A stretch of DNA of 64,000 nt from Rhizobium pisi (GTDB lineage: Bacteria; Pseudomonadota; Alphaproteobacteria; Rhizobiales; Rhizobiaceae): the NCBI RefSeq assembly GCF_003938655.1, contig NZ_RJJT01000009.1, forward strand, positions 124,001 through 188,000, in the 5' to 3' direction. Made by a program: the position numbers and the translations under genes. The notes below the pieces were generated by a model, which was not told the DNA's origin, searched no databases, and worked only from the letters and a program-made list of their open reading frames with translations. Positions 28,968 to 38,077 of this stretch are shown here, piece after piece. Each line of letters starts with the position of its first letter. Within the stretch, counting starts at the first letter, position 1.

Positions 28968-29456
28968 TCATCCGAGAAGATGATCCATCGCCGTGATCGG
29001 CAGGACAAGCCGAAGCGCAGTGCCCGAAAGCCTCTGGAAACCGAAGCGTTCATAGAATCCTGCCGCGCGTTCGTCCTTCGCATCAACAATCATGCCCAGA
29101 ATTCCGATCTGTCCAGCGGCCGATCGCGTGATCGCGAAGGCATGGACGATCAGCGTATCTCCAAGACCCTGGCCCTGATAATTGCGATCAACGGCGAGGC
29201 GGCCCAGCATCAGAAACGGCAATTCCTCATAGGGGCCTACCTGGATCTTTGGCGGAAGATCCTGACGGGACACCGAATGAGCGCTCAGCGAAAAATAGCC
29301 GGCAATCCGTGCCTCCTCGCAGAGAACATAGACGCGCGTAAGGCCGCGCCTGACATCCTGATTGGCGAAGCGTTGGAGATAGGTATTCAATGCGTCGACG
29401 CCGCAATCGAATCCCTCCCGGTCATGCCGCTTCGGATCCAGCAGTTCGAATTTCAT
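28968..29456 (-). CDS. GNAT acetyltransferase toxin of a TacAT-type toxin-antitoxin pair
   Basis: The product has 162 residues. The acetyl-CoA loop is LAVDRNYQGQGLGDTLIVHA, and the C-terminus has DERAAGFYERFGFQRL with the conserved Tyr. Together with the upstream DUF1778 gene this matches TacT/AtaT toxins, which acetylate the amino group of aminoacyl-tRNAs and stop translation. It overlaps its antitoxin by four bases (ATGA). The DNA fragment is otherwise surrounded by core genes, so it is probably an acquired module. Confidence 0.85.
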   Translation of the reverse strand: MKFELLDPKRHDREGFDCGVDALNTYLQRFANQDVRRGLTRVYVLCEEARIAGYFSLSAHSVSRQDLPPKIQVGPYEELPFLMLGRLAVDRNYQGQGLGDTLIVHAFAITRSAAGQIGILGMIVDAKDERAAGFYERFGFQRLSGTALRLVLPITAMDHLLG

Positions 29457-29737
29457 GAGCCGCCGACGATATCGCGATATTTCCGGACAGCATTGACCAT
29501 GCGCTCCGTCGGCTTGGCCGGCTCGTCGAATGCCGCAAAAAAGCCTTCCCAGTCCTCGGCCGTAAAGCGCGTTCTGGTATGGTCGGCAATCACCGCCTCC
29601 GCCTTTTCGCGAATGCTTTCACGGATGAATTTGCTCTTGTCGAGATGAAGGTAATTGCGCGCGGTTTCCATCAACTCGAATGTTGGCCGGTCCACGCGGA
29701 TCTTCAGCGTATCGTCTTTGTGAGCATTCTGGGCCAT
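29453..29737 (-). CDS. DUF1778 ribbon-helix-helix antitoxin
   Basis: The product has 94 residues. The N-terminus KDDTLKIRVDRPTFELMETARNYL is a ribbon-helix-helix DNA-binding motif, and LDKSKFIRESIREKAEAVI is its second helix. The tail (TAEDWEGFFAAFDEPAKP) is the toxin-neutralising part in the TacA family. GAGGAG precedes the ATG at 29737. It should neutralise the GNAT toxin and repress the pair through the palindrome just upstream. Confidence 0.85.
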   Translation of the reverse strand: MAQNAHKDDTLKIRVDRPTFELMETARNYLHLDKSKFIRESIREKAEAVIADHTRTRFTAEDWEGFFAAFDEPAKPTERMVNAVRKYRDIVGGS

Positions 29738-29753
29738 ATCAGCTCCTCTATTC

Positions 29754-29775
29754 TGTGGGTGCAATTGTACCCACA
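29754..29775 (-). promoter_or_regulatory. Probable TacA operator of the toxin-antitoxin pair
   Basis: A 22-base near-palindrome with arms TGTGGGT and ACCCACA (20 of 22 positions symmetric, core CAATTG) lies 17 bases before the antitoxin start, where the promoter should be. Ribbon-helix-helix antitoxins bind such sites with their toxin. Confidence 0.7.
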
Positions 29776-29801
29776 AATCATCCGAGCGTCAAATCGCGGC
29801 G

Positions 29802-30602
29802 TTACGCCTTCAAGCCAAACCCCTGCATCAGCCGTCGCGTCGCGAAATCCTGCTGACCTGATGTAAAGACCGCAAAGTCGAAATTGTCTGGATGCACGGC
29901 ATCGGCGACCAACGGCACCAGCGTGCGGGCGCGTCGCGCGATCGCTTCGGCCGGGTCAAGCCAGTCCACAGGCCAGGGGGCCAGGCGGCGGAAGAGGTTA
30001 GCCATAAAGGGGTAATGCGTGCAGGCCAGCACGACGATATCGGTCTTGCGACCGTCCTTCTCGACGAAACACTGGTCGATCTCGGCAAGCACGGCCTCAT
30101 CGGAGGCCGCATCGCCGCGAATATAGGTCTCGGCCATACGCGCGAGGTTTTCCGAACCGACGAGCCGGACATGGCATTGCTGGGCGAAGGACTGGATGAG
30201 ATCGCGTGTATAGGCCCGCCTCACGGTGCCGGGCGTCGCGAGCACCGAGACAAGGCCGGAACGCGTGCGCTCTGCCGCCGGTTTGATCGCCGGTACGGTG
30301 CCGACGAACGTCATTTGGGGAAAGGCGGCGCGCAGGTCGGCGCCGACGAGCGTGAAGGCGGTGTTGCAGGCGATGATGCAGACTTCGGGGTCGTATTCCT
30401 CAAGCAACCGGCCGAACAGCCCGATGATGCGTTCCTTCAGCGCCTGTTCCTCCCAGCCGCCATAGGGAAAGCCGGCATCGTCGGCGACATAGATGAAGCC
30501 GCGCTCGGGCATCAGTACACGCGCCTCTCGCAGCACGGTCAGCCCGCCAATGCCGGAATCGAAGACGAGGACGGGTTTCAGCTTATGCGTCGGCGCTGTC
30601 AT
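29802..30602 (-). CDS. murI: Glutamate racemase
   Basis: The product has 266 residues. [14 protein letters not shown] starts the first domain, and both catalytic Cys are present: [10 protein letters not shown] and LACTHYPFM. The enzyme makes D-glutamate for peptidoglycan in the cytoplasm. The start at 30602 gives the normal N-terminus; its first 20 bases overlap the end of trmJ, which runs in the same direction. Confidence 0.95.
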   Translation of the reverse strand: MTAPTHKLKPVLVFDSGIGGLTVLREARVLMPERGFIYVADDAGFPYGGWEEQALKERIIGLFGRLLEEYDPEVCIIACNTAFTLVGADLRAAFPQMTFVGTVPAIKPAAERTRSGLVSVLATPGTVRRAYTRDLIQSFAQQCHVRLVGSENLARMAETYIRGDAASDEAVLAEIDQCFVEKDGRKTDIVVLACTHYPFMANLFRRLAPWPVDWLDPAEAIARRARTLVPLVADAVHPDNFDFAVFTSGQQDFATRRLMQGFGLKA

Positions 30603-31413
30603 CGGGCGGTGTTTCCTTGGCCGCTGTCGGGAACCGGCCGCCGCGCGGGCTCTTGCGCGAAAAGCGGTCGAGGGAGGAGATGACGCCGCGCAACACGCTG
30701 ATTTCCTGCTCCGTGAAAGCCCGGCGGGATAGAACAGCACGGAGATTGTCGACCATTTTCGGCTTTTTCCCGGCAGGGTGGAAATAACCGCGCGCATCAA
30801 GCGCCTCTTCGAGCTGATCGAACAGGCCGAACAGCTGCTCCTTGGTCGAAGGCGTCTGCCCGATCGCCTGAAAAGGCACGTCGCCCAGATCCTCCATGCC
30901 TGACTTCATCCATTCGTAGGACATCAGCAGCACGGCCTGGGCGATATTAAGTGAGGCGAAGGCAGGGTTGACGGGAAAGGTGACGATCTCGTCTGCAAGT
31001 GCCACCTCTTCGTTGGTCAGCCCCCAGCGCTCGCGCCCGAAGAGGATGCCGGTGCCCTCGCCTGCCCGGAATTTCGCCCTGAGCGTTTCGGCGGCAATGA
31101 CCGGCGAACGCACCGGCTTGTAGCCGTCACGCTCACGCGCCGTCGTCGCATAGACGAAATTGAGATCGGCGACGGCCTGTTCCAGCGTGTCGTAGACTTT
31201 GGTCGTCTCGATCACATGGTCGGCCTTGGAGGCGGTCGCCAGCGCCTTTTCGTTCGGCCAGCCGTCGCGCGGATTGACAAGGCGAAGTTCGGCAAGACCG
31301 AAATTCGCCATGGCGCGCGCCACCATGCCGATATTCTCGCCCATCTGCGGCTCGACCAGAATGATGGCCGGCCCTTCGGCCAGAAGTTGACGCTCGCTGT
31401 TCGTGCCTGCCAT
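30583..31413 (-). CDS. trmJ: tRNA (cytidine/uridine-32-2'-O)-methyltransferase TrmJ
   Basis: The product has 276 residues. It is a SPOUT methyltransferase: [36 protein letters not shown] and [12 protein letters not shown] make up the knotted SAM site. TrmJ methylates nucleotide 32 of several tRNAs. ttcA, which modifies the same tRNA position, is in this window too. It begins 4 bases after the FUSC stop, so the FUSC gene, trmJ and murI form one tight unit. The start at 31413 is preferred to the longer reading. Confidence 0.92.
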   Translation of the reverse strand: MAGTNSERQLLAEGPAIILVEPQMGENIGMVARAMANFGLAELRLVNPRDGWPNEKALATASKADHVIETTKVYDTLEQAVADLNFVYATTARERDGYKPVRSPVIAAETLRAKFRAGEGTGILFGRERWGLTNEEVALADEIVTFPVNPAFASLNIAQAVLLMSYEWMKSGMEDLGDVPFQAIGQTPSTKEQLFGLFDQLEEALDARGYFHPAGKKPKMVDNLRAVLSRRAFTEQEISVLRGVISSLDRFSRKSPRGGRFPTAAKETPPDDSADA

Positions 31414-31417
31414 GGTT

Positions 31418-33457
31418 CTATCCCTGTTTCGAGCGCGCAATAGCCTCGCCCGGTGCAAACGGCAAGACGTCGGCCTGCGGATAGAGCCTTTCCAGCGCCG
31501 AACCGATCATTTCGAGCCCGAGCCTGGCGCCCTCGCGCGACAATGGCAGATGTCGTCCCGTTGTCCGCGATGTCTTCCGCGCCATGAAGAAACAGGTCGA
31601 GCCGCGCGGAGCCGCATGGTCGATCAGCGCCAGATCGGCCGCAATCAATCTCTTTTGGTCATCGTCGACAGCTGGCGCTTCGTGGTTCCTTGCCAGGATG
31701 CGCGCCCAATAGGTGCAGGACAGGAAGATCGCCAGCGTCTGGCGGATCTGGCCCGGCCGCGTCACCACCGACCAGGAGGAGCCGAGCGGCTTCGCCGCCA
31801 CCGTGATGTCGCGGTAGCAGGCATCGATCCTCTGTGACAGCGCAATCAGCTCGAAACCGCGCTTGCCTTCGCCCATCGCGCCGAGCAACTCGCGCAGCGC
31901 CTCGAACCAGCGGGCAAGCGCTGAATCGAGCGCGCCGCGTGTGCGTGTGGGAAAGACGACGAAGGCGACGGCCGTTCCGGCCGCGGCCCCGATCATGGTC
32001 TCCCCGATGCGCAGTTTCAGGAGATCGAGCGTCAGTACGCCGGTCATGCCATAGACCAGACAAAGTACGATCGAGATGAAGAATGTCATCGTCGCGTAGG
32101 AAACCTGCAGGAAATAGAAGGCGAGGAAGATGCAGACGACTGCGACCAGAATGGCAACCGCGGGTTCACCCGAAATCAGCGTTGCGAGCGCCAGGCCGAT
32201 GGCGATGCCGAACACGGTGCCGAGCGAGCGCGACAGCGCCTTCATCGCCGTGTCGCCGCGCGAATTGGTGTTGGTGAAGACAAGGAAGGAGGAAAGCACT
32301 GCCCAGAACCAGCGTTCGCGTGACAAGAGCAGGCCGAAGCTCATGGCGATCGCCGCCGCGAGCGTGATCTGCAGTGCCGAGCGCAGCAGCGGATTGGCAA
32401 ACGAAAAGTCGATCGGCTGGGGTTGAGCCGTTTCCTTGACCGCATCGATGCCGGAAAACCCGGATGCCTGTCCCTCGGCGATCGCCTGCGTCAGCTGCTG
32501 CCGCGCCTCGCCAAGCCAGAGCAGCGCCCGCACGGTTTCGCCCTGCGGCTGATCCACGATGGCTTCGGTCGCGCTCTCGTATCTTGCGAGCTCAGCTGCT
32601 TCGGCCTCGATTACCGCATGGACGAGGGCGAAGGGCGGCGGGCTCTGGAAGCTCAGCACGATCGCGCTCTCGGCGGCAAGATGCGCATCGAAGAGCCGGA
32701 TCGCCAGCTCGGCGGCGGGATCGGCCGCACCGTCAAAGACACCAGCTGGCGGGCGCGGGATGAAGGTTTCGGCCATCAGCACCACTTCCTTCAGCCGATC
32801 TTCCAGCAGGCGCAGTTCCTGACGATCGGCTTCCCCGATCTCGGCGCTGCCGGCAAGGGTGGCGAGCTTGAAGAGGATCTGGTTGATGCGGCCCCTGACG
32901 CTCTCGAGCGATCGCAGCAGGTCGCGCCGCCAGTCGTCCGGCAAGAGCACCGCCCTCACCACATGGCCGACGAGCACAGAGACGACGGGGCCGATCGCCA
33001 CTTCAGGCAGTTGGGCAAGCGACGGCTTGAAATAGGCGCCCATGAAATAGGAGGTGAAGGCGAACATGCCGATCGCAAAGCCGCGCGGCCCGAACACCCG
33101 CCCTGCCGAGGCGAGCGCGATGATCAGGAGGAAGACGAGATCGGAGAAAAGGCGGCGATCCTCGAGCCCCGCCGCAATGCCGACGACCGCAAGGCTTGCG
33201 ACGCAACCGAAGAGCCGTGTCACCAACTGGCGCGAATTGCCCTTGTCGCGCACAGCCACCCCACCCTCGATCGACAATACGATGCCGAGACCGAAGGCTG
33301 CGGTCGGCAACGGCAGGATGAGGGTCTTGATGGCAAGCAGGATCAGGAAGGAAAGAACGATTGTCAGCGTTACCCGCAAGCCCATGCGCAGGCGCGAAAG
33401 CGCCGGATCGTTGGCAAGCAGCCAGTCGCGGAACTGAAAACCGGAAAACAAATGCAT
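31418..33457 (-). CDS. FUSC family membrane protein (aromatic-acid efflux-type)
   Basis: The product has 679 residues. A first block of about six helices (RLRMGLRVTLTIVLSFLILLAIKT onward) is followed by a long soluble region and a second block (FANPLLRSALQITLAAAIAMSFGLLL). This two-block layout is that of FusC/AaeB/YccS proteins. Their substrates are often aromatic acids, but that is not shown here. GAGGGG lies six bases before the ATG at 33457, which I prefer to the reading from 33526. Confidence 0.82.
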   Translation of the reverse strand: MHLFSGFQFRDWLLANDPALSRLRMGLRVTLTIVLSFLILLAIKTLILPLPTAAFGLGIVLSIEGGVAVRDKGNSRQLVTRLFGCVASLAVVGIAAGLEDRRLFSDLVFLLIIALASAGRVFGPRGFAIGMFAFTSYFMGAYFKPSLAQLPEVAIGPVVSVLVGHVVRAVLLPDDWRRDLLRSLESVRGRINQILFKLATLAGSAEIGEADRQELRLLEDRLKEVVLMAETFIPRPPAGVFDGAADPAAELAIRLFDAHLAAESAIVLSFQSPPPFALVHAVIEAEAAELARYESATEAIVDQPQGETVRALLWLGEARQQLTQAIAEGQASGFSGIDAVKETAQPQPIDFSFANPLLRSALQITLAAAIAMSFGLLLSRERWFWAVLSSFLVFTNTNSRGDTAMKALSRSLGTVFGIAIGLALATLISGEPAVAILVAVVCIFLAFYFLQVSYATMTFFISIVLCLVYGMTGVLTLDLLKLRIGETMIGAAAGTAVAFVVFPTRTRGALDSALARWFEALRELLGAMGEGKRGFELIALSQRIDACYRDITVAAKPLGSSWSVVTRPGQIRQTLAIFLSCTYWARILARNHEAPAVDDDQKRLIAADLALIDHAAPRGSTCFFMARKTSRTTGRHLPLSREGARLGLEMIGSALERLYPQADVLPFAPGEAIARSKQG

Positions 33458-33555
33458 GAGCCCCTCATGCCATGAAGCATCGATAGATACCGCCGCGGGA
33501 GCGGAAATCAAACCGCCGGCTTCCACCCTCCCAGCACGGATCGAATGTCGCGCGC

Positions 33556-34083
33556 TTACTGACCCTTGGCAATCAGCGCCATCGTCGCCTTCAGGGAATC
33601 ACGGGCCTGCGTTTCGATATTCTCGGTGATGATATCGTCGATCACCGCATTGCCGCCCTCCTCGACCACCTCGAAGCGAACGGTCGTATAGTCCTTGGCA
33701 TCGGGCGCGTCCGAGCAGGCGGACTTCTGGAAGCGCACAGTCACCTCGGTCGTCCCGTTGACCGGCGCCGCCGCCGCCATCGTCAGATCCTGCAGCGGGC
33801 ACGCGTCCTGGCCGTTGACGATGACGTCGTAATCGAATGGCGATATGCCGTCGTCGTCGACCGCGGGAAACTGCGCGGCTGCCTGATATCTCGCCACGAA
33901 ATCCTTGCTGTAGAGATGGTCGAGCCGGCTCGCGTCGAAGATATCGGTCCAGTCGCTGTTATTGTCAGCCCAGTTATTCTTGGTCGCCTCCATGATCTCC
34001 TTGACCGGAGCTGTGGCATCGGCGGCGTGGCCGACGCCTGAAAAGGCAATAAGGCTGGTGATGATGAGGGCAATAGTCTTCAT
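33556..34083 (-). CDS. Secreted protein of unknown function
   Basis: The product has 175 residues with a signal peptide (MKTIALIITSLIAFSGVGHAADA, cut after GHA). The mature part is acidic, with two cysteines (QDACPLQ and KSACSDA) that may form a disulfide. The pattern ends KDYTTVRFEVVEEGGNAVIDDII, a predicted beta region. I recognise no family. It is divergent from icd and upstream of the FUSC unit on the same strand. Confidence 0.7.
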   Translation of the reverse strand: MKTIALIITSLIAFSGVGHAADATAPVKEIMEATKNNWADNNSDWTDIFDASRLDHLYSKDFVARYQAAAQFPAVDDDGISPFDYDVIVNGQDACPLQDLTMAAAAPVNGTTEVTVRFQKSACSDAPDAKDYTTVRFEVVEEGGNAVIDDIITENIETQARDSLKATMALIAKGQ

Positions 34084-34271
34084 GGTCGAATGTTCCGGGC
34101 GGGGCAAATCAGGCCGGACACTAGCCAGATTTCCGCGCTTGGCAATGGCGGCAAAAACGCATTGTCGAACCCGTAGCAGCTTTGCGTTCCGGGTTCACAA
34201 TGCTATAGCGCTCCTCATCACATAACCCACCCGGGACCCCGTCCCCATTCAAGCTCGAACGAGGCAGATAC

Positions 34272-35483
34272 ATGAACAAGATCAAGGTCGCCAATCCCGT
34301 CGCCGATCTCGACGGCGATGAAATGACGCGCATCATTTGGCAGCTCATCAAGGATAAGCTGATCCATCCGTATCTCGACCTCGATATCGACTATTACGAC
34401 CTCTCGGTCGAAAACCGCGACGCCACCAACGACAAGGTCACCGTCGATGCCGCCAACGCCATCAAGAAGTACGGCGTCGGCATCAAGTGCGCGACGATCA
34501 CGCCCGACGAAGCCCGCGTCAAGGAATTCAACCTCAAGGAAATGTGGAAGAGCCCGAACGGCACGATCCGCAACATCCTCGGCGGCGTCATCTTCCGCGA
34601 GCCGATCATCTGCCGCAACGTTCCGCGCCTGGTTCCCGGCTGGACGCAGCCGATCGTCGTCGGCCGTCACGCTTTCGGCGACCAGTACCGTGCCACCGAT
34701 TTCAAATTCCCCGGCAAGGGCAAGCTGACGATCAAGTTCGTCGGCGAAGACGGCACCGTCATCGAGAAGGAAGTCTTCAACGCTCCAGGCGCCGGCGTCG
34801 CCATGGCCATGTACAACCTCGACGAATCGATCCGCGAATTCGCCCGCGCCTCGATGATGTACGGCCTGATGCGCAAGTGGCCGGTTTACCTGTCGACTAA
34901 GAACACCATCCTCAAGGCCTATGACGGCCGCTTCAAGGACATCTTCGAAGAAGTCTTCGAGACCGAATTCAAGGATCAGTTCAAGGAAGCCGGCATCACC
35001 TACGAACATCGCCTGATCGACGACATGGTCGCCTCCGCGCTGAAGTGGTCCGGTGGCTACGTCTGGGCCTGCAAGAACTATGACGGCGACGTCCAGTCCG
35101 ACACGGTTGCCCAGGGCTTCGGCTCGCTCGGCCTGATGACCTCGGTTCTCTTGACGCCCGACGGCAAGACAGTCGAAGCCGAAGCCGCCCACGGCACAGT
35201 GACCCGCCACTACCGCCAGCACCAGAAGGGCCAGGAAACCTCGACGAACTCGATCGCCTCGATCTTCGCCTGGACCCGCGGTCTCGCCCACCGCGCCAAG
35301 CTCGATGACAACGCCGAGCTTGCCCGCTTCGCCTCGACGCTGGAAAAGGTCTGCGTCGACACCGTCGAATCCGGCTTCATGACCAAGGATCTTGCGCTCT
35401 TGATCGGCCCCGATCAGCCGTGGCTCTCCACCACTGCCTTCCTCGACAAGATCGACCAGAACCTGCAGAAGGCCATGGCGTAA
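34272..35483 (+). CDS. icd: NADP-dependent isocitrate dehydrogenase
   Basis: The product has 403 residues, the eukaryote-like dimeric IDH of alphaproteobacteria. [23 protein letters not shown] opens it, and [19 protein letters not shown] (substrate site), [25 protein letters not shown] (metal and substrate) and [12 protein letters not shown] (NADP) follow. It makes 2-oxoglutarate and NADPH. The gene stands alone, with a terminator at its end. Confidence 0.97.
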   Translation: MNKIKVANPVADLDGDEMTRIIWQLIKDKLIHPYLDLDIDYYDLSVENRDATNDKVTVDAANAIKKYGVGIKCATITPDEARVKEFNLKEMWKSPNGTIRNILGGVIFREPIICRNVPRLVPGWTQPIVVGRHAFGDQYRATDFKFPGKGKLTIKFVGEDGTVIEKEVFNAPGAGVAMAMYNLDESIREFARASMMYGLMRKWPVYLSTKNTILKAYDGRFKDIFEEVFETEFKDQFKEAGITYEHRLIDDMVASALKWSGGYVWACKNYDGDVQSDTVAQGFGSLGLMTSVLLTPDGKTVEAEAAHGTVTRHYRQHQKGQETSTNSIASIFAWTRGLAHRAKLDDNAELARFASTLEKVCVDTVESGFMTKDLALLIGPDQPWLSTTAFLDKIDQNLQKAMA

Positions 35484-35510
35484 GCCTCTCCTTTCGGGGT
35501 AGCATTGAAG

Positions 35511-35535
35511 CGGCGGGGATTTCCCCGCCGTTTTC
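35511..35535 (+). terminator. Rho-independent terminator of icd
   Basis: A 9-bp stem CGGCGGGGA/TCCCCGCCG (35511-35519, 35522-35530) is followed directly by TTTTCATTTT, 28 bases after the icd stop. Confidence 0.9.
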
Positions 35536-35553
35536 ATTTTGGGAGAACAGGAA

Positions 35554-36000
35554 ATGACGGCGACCGTGCGCCCGCTCGAACCTTCTGACCGTGCCGCCTG
35601 GGAACCCTTATGGGCGGCCTACCAGCGTTTCTACGAAGTGGCCATCCCTGCCGAGACGACCGATCTTACCTGGGCCCGCTTCCACGATCCCGATGAAATG
35701 ATGCATGCGCTCGGCGCCTTTGACGACGACGGCCGCCTCGTCGGTATCGTGCACGCGATCTTCCACCGCTCCTGCTGGCTGCCGCAATGGACCTGCTATC
35801 TGCAGGATCTCTATGTCGAGGACAATCAACGCGGGCTCGGCACTGGCGCAGCACTGATCGAGGCTGTCGCCGGGCTGGCGCGGCAAAACGGCGCCGGCAG
35901 GCTTTATTGGATGACGCACGAGAGCAATGCCACCGCGCAGCGCCTCTATGACAGGATCGCCGAGCGTTCCGGTTTCATTCAATACCGAAAGGTGCTTTAG
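35554..36000 (+). CDS. GNAT family N-acetyltransferase
   Basis: The product has 148 residues. TATVRPLEPSDRAAWEPLWAAY is the first part of the GNAT fold. The acetyl-CoA motif is LYVEDNQRGLGTGAALIEAV, and the end WMTHESNATAQRLYDRIAERSGF is typical. The acceptor is unknown. CAGGAAATG gives a close ribosome site. It sits between the icd terminator and a GST gene on the same strand. Confidence 0.88.
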   Translation: MTATVRPLEPSDRAAWEPLWAAYQRFYEVAIPAETTDLTWARFHDPDEMMHALGAFDDDGRLVGIVHAIFHRSCWLPQWTCYLQDLYVEDNQRGLGTGAALIEAVAGLARQNGAGRLYWMTHESNATAQRLYDRIAERSGFIQYRKVL

Positions 36001-36085
36001 GCCTGGGGCTTGCACAAAGACCTCGCCGCACTTTTGATTCCGGGCGACGACAACACTGAAAACAAGGGCACACGAGGAGGACGTC

Positions 36086-36712
36086 ATGACTGACGAGCTG
36101 GTATTCTATACGAACCCAATGTCGCGCGGCCGCATCGCGCGCTGGATGCTGGAGGAGATCGGCCAGCCTTACCGCACCGAACTTCTGACCTTCGGCGGAA
36201 CCATGAAGGCGCCGGAATATCTCCGGGTCAATCCGATGGGCAAGGTGCCGGCGATTCGCCACGGCGACACCGTCGTCACCGAATGCGCGGCGATCTGCGC
36301 CTATCTTGCCGACACTTTTCCCGAAAAGGGCCTGGCGCCGAGGCCGGAGGAACGCGCCTCCTATTACCGCTGGATGTTCTTTGCCGCCGGCCCCCTTGAA
36401 TCGGCGGTGACGATGAAGGCTCTCGGCTTCGAAGTTCCCCCGGAACGCCTGCGCATGGCTGGCTGCGGCAGTTTCGGCGACGTCATGAACGCGCTTGAGA
36501 TGGCCGTTTCCGGCTCGACCTACGTCGCCGGCGAACGCTTCACTGCCGCCGACGTCTATGTCGGCTCCCATATCGGCTGGGGCCTTGATTTCGGCAGCAT
36601 CGAGAAGCGCCAGGCCTTCATCGATTATTTCGGCCGCATCAGCGAGCGTGAGGCCCACAAGCGTGCCAAAGCGCTGGACGACGAGGCTGGCAAGGCGATG
36701 CAGGCCGCCTGA
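36086..36712 (+). CDS. Glutathione S-transferase family protein
   Basis: The product has 208 residues. The thioredoxin-like domain (VFYTNPMSRGRIARWMLEEIG, with the MGKVPAI cis-Pro turn and GDTVVTECAAICAYLAD) is followed by the all-helical domain ending in TAADVYVGSHIGWGLDFGSI. The reactive residue is probably the Ser in NPMSRG, as in the beta/theta-like bacterial classes. GAGGAGG stands before the ATG. The substrate is unknown. Confidence 0.9.
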   Translation: MTDELVFYTNPMSRGRIARWMLEEIGQPYRTELLTFGGTMKAPEYLRVNPMGKVPAIRHGDTVVTECAAICAYLADTFPEKGLAPRPEERASYYRWMFFAAGPLESAVTMKALGFEVPPERLRMAGCGSFGDVMNALEMAVSGSTYVAGERFTAADVYVGSHIGWGLDFGSIEKRQAFIDYFGRISEREAHKRAKALDDEAGKAMQAA

Positions 36713-36731
36713 CCGTCAAATCCCGCGCGGC

Positions 36732-36780
36732 GGCTACAGCGCCGTGTCCTTTCGGATACGCAAAGACGCGGCAACACTCT
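36732..36780. repeat. Degenerate rhizobial REP-like repeat
   Basis: The stretch GCTACAGCGCCGTGTCCTTT and the following GATACGCAAAGACGC look like a worn copy of a rhizobial palindrome that runs GCTACAGCGCCGCGCGTCT...AGACGCGCAAAGGACGCTGTAGC. Matching was by eye and from memory, so the confidence is low. Confidence 0.4.
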
Positions 36781-36810
36781 GGGCTATCGCCGCGCAGGAG
36801 ATATCTTCCG

Positions 36811-37662
36811 TCAGACGAGCGGCATGTGAATATCCGTCAGAAGCTCTGTCGGTGGCACGTCGCGCGGATTGTTGAGATATTCCTCGAACATCAGCCGGTC
36901 CTTCAGCTGCCGGCCGGATTTCGGCAGCCATTCGGCAAACAGCCACTGATAGGACTTGGGCATATTGGCATAGGGACCCTTGTGGCGCAGCACGGCATAA
37001 TCGCCGCCCTCGATCACCCGCCGCTCAAACGGCGCCTCGACCGGCACGTCGGCAGCGCCGGTGACGCAGGCGATCGAGCGCAACTTTTCCTCCGGCACGA
37101 TGTCAGGATCGTCGAGATAGACGCCGATCATCCGCATATCTGGCCTGGCGAGGCCGCGGGCGTAAAGGGTGCCGAACAGGGTCTCGAAGGCCTTGTCGAT
37201 CTGCATGTAAGAACCGGTATGGGCAACGCCGATCAGCTTGATCGATCCGATTTCGCGTATGGTAACGTTCAGCATGGCTTTGGTCTTTCCGTTAGGTGAG
37301 GGTTCGAAGGCTGTGTGGCTTCCCTCTTTCCGGTAGCGGGCCGGCGGCATGCCGTAGACCGACTTGAAGATGCGATTGAAGGATTGGAGATTGGGATAGC
37401 CTGATCGCTTCGCAATTTCACTGACGGCAAGTTCCGTGCGGACGATCTCACCCACCGCATGATGCAGCCTGAGCCGCTTGACGGTCGCCGCCAACGTCTC
37501 ACCGTAAATCGCCCGGTAGATCCTGTGCCAGTGATAGCTCGACATGCAGGCGATTTCGGCGAGGCGCTCCATATCCAGCTCCTCGTCGAGGTGGTCGTGA
37601 ATATAGGCCGAAACCCGCCGCAGGCGGTTTTCATAAAGTGCCCATGCCGTTTCGCCATTCAT
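36811..37662 (-). CDS. AraC family regulator with GyrI-like ligand domain
   Basis: The product has 283 residues. The N-terminal 110 residues hold two helix-turn-helices (YIHDHLDEELDMERLAEIACMSSYHWHRIY and RSGYPNLQSFNRIFKSVYGMPPARYR). From about 125 on a GyrI-like domain follows (VTIREIGSIKLIGVAHTGSYMQI), the small-molecule pocket of Rob/BmrR-type regulators. It probably senses a toxic hydrophobic compound; the target gene is unknown. GAGG lies seven bases before the ATG at 37662. Confidence 0.88.
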   Translation of the reverse strand: MNGETAWALYENRLRRVSAYIHDHLDEELDMERLAEIACMSSYHWHRIYRAIYGETLAATVKRLRLHHAVGEIVRTELAVSEIAKRSGYPNLQSFNRIFKSVYGMPPARYRKEGSHTAFEPSPNGKTKAMLNVTIREIGSIKLIGVAHTGSYMQIDKAFETLFGTLYARGLARPDMRMIGVYLDDPDIVPEEKLRSIACVTGAADVPVEAPFERRVIEGGDYAVLRHKGPYANMPKSYQWLFAEWLPKSGRQLKDRLMFEEYLNNPRDVPPTELLTDIHMPLV

Positions 37663-38037
37663 GTCAAACCTCGTGCAAATCGATCGACCGCAGAGAACCA
37701 TATCCGGATTTGACAAATCCTGCTGACTTGCCGGCTCTGGAGGCCAACATTCGAGAGAGGCTCATCCCTGAGGTGCCCCGCAAGGGGCCTCGCAGGGCGA
37801 GGCCGTGCTTGCCTGATGGAGCACCCAACGCGCTATTCTGCGGCGCAGACGGTCAGTTTGGCGAGAAGGCCGCGACACTCACCGTCATCCTCGGCCTGAT
37901 GTAAAGCCCGGAGACATACCTGACACTCAGTCCAAGCTTTTGAGGTCGATTTTAGCGACCTGAGTTGCGCCGAAGAAGACGCCGTAGTGGCCGTCTTGCT
38001 GGAGACGGCGAACCGAGAGCACGGTCCATCAACAAAC
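37663..38037. other. Gene-free stretch between the AraC gene and alaS
   Basis: No reading frame here has coding character. It holds the palindromic repeat at 37761-37801 and a GTCATCCTCGGCCT stretch near 37879 that resembles half of the repeat at 521-595. The sequence next to the AraC start presumably contains that gene's promoter, but I see no clear -35/-10 pair. Confidence 0.5.
37761..37801. repeat. Rhizobial palindromic repeat
   Basis: CTCATCCCTGAGGTGCCCC is followed by GCAA and GGGGCCTCGCAGGGCGAG. GAGGTGCCCC and GGGGC-CTC form a tight hairpin. This is the form CTCATCC...GGATGAG of a dispersed rhizobial repeat, partly decayed at the right end. Confidence 0.55.
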
Positions 38038-38064
38038 AAAGGCGGAAGCCGAGCTTCCGCCTTT
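38038..38064 (-). terminator. Rho-independent terminator of alaS
   Basis: A 12-bp perfect stem AAAGGCGGAAGC / GCTTCCGCCTTT (38038-38049, 38053-38064) with a 3-base loop lies 14 bases after the alaS stop. On the minus strand it is followed by GTTTGTT. Confidence 0.9.
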
Positions 38065-38077
38065 CGAAATTCTTCTC

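Noticed and set aside
34218-35537. A 439-codon minus-strand frame opposite icd
   Set aside because: icd is certain and the antisense frame has no ribosome site or known domain.
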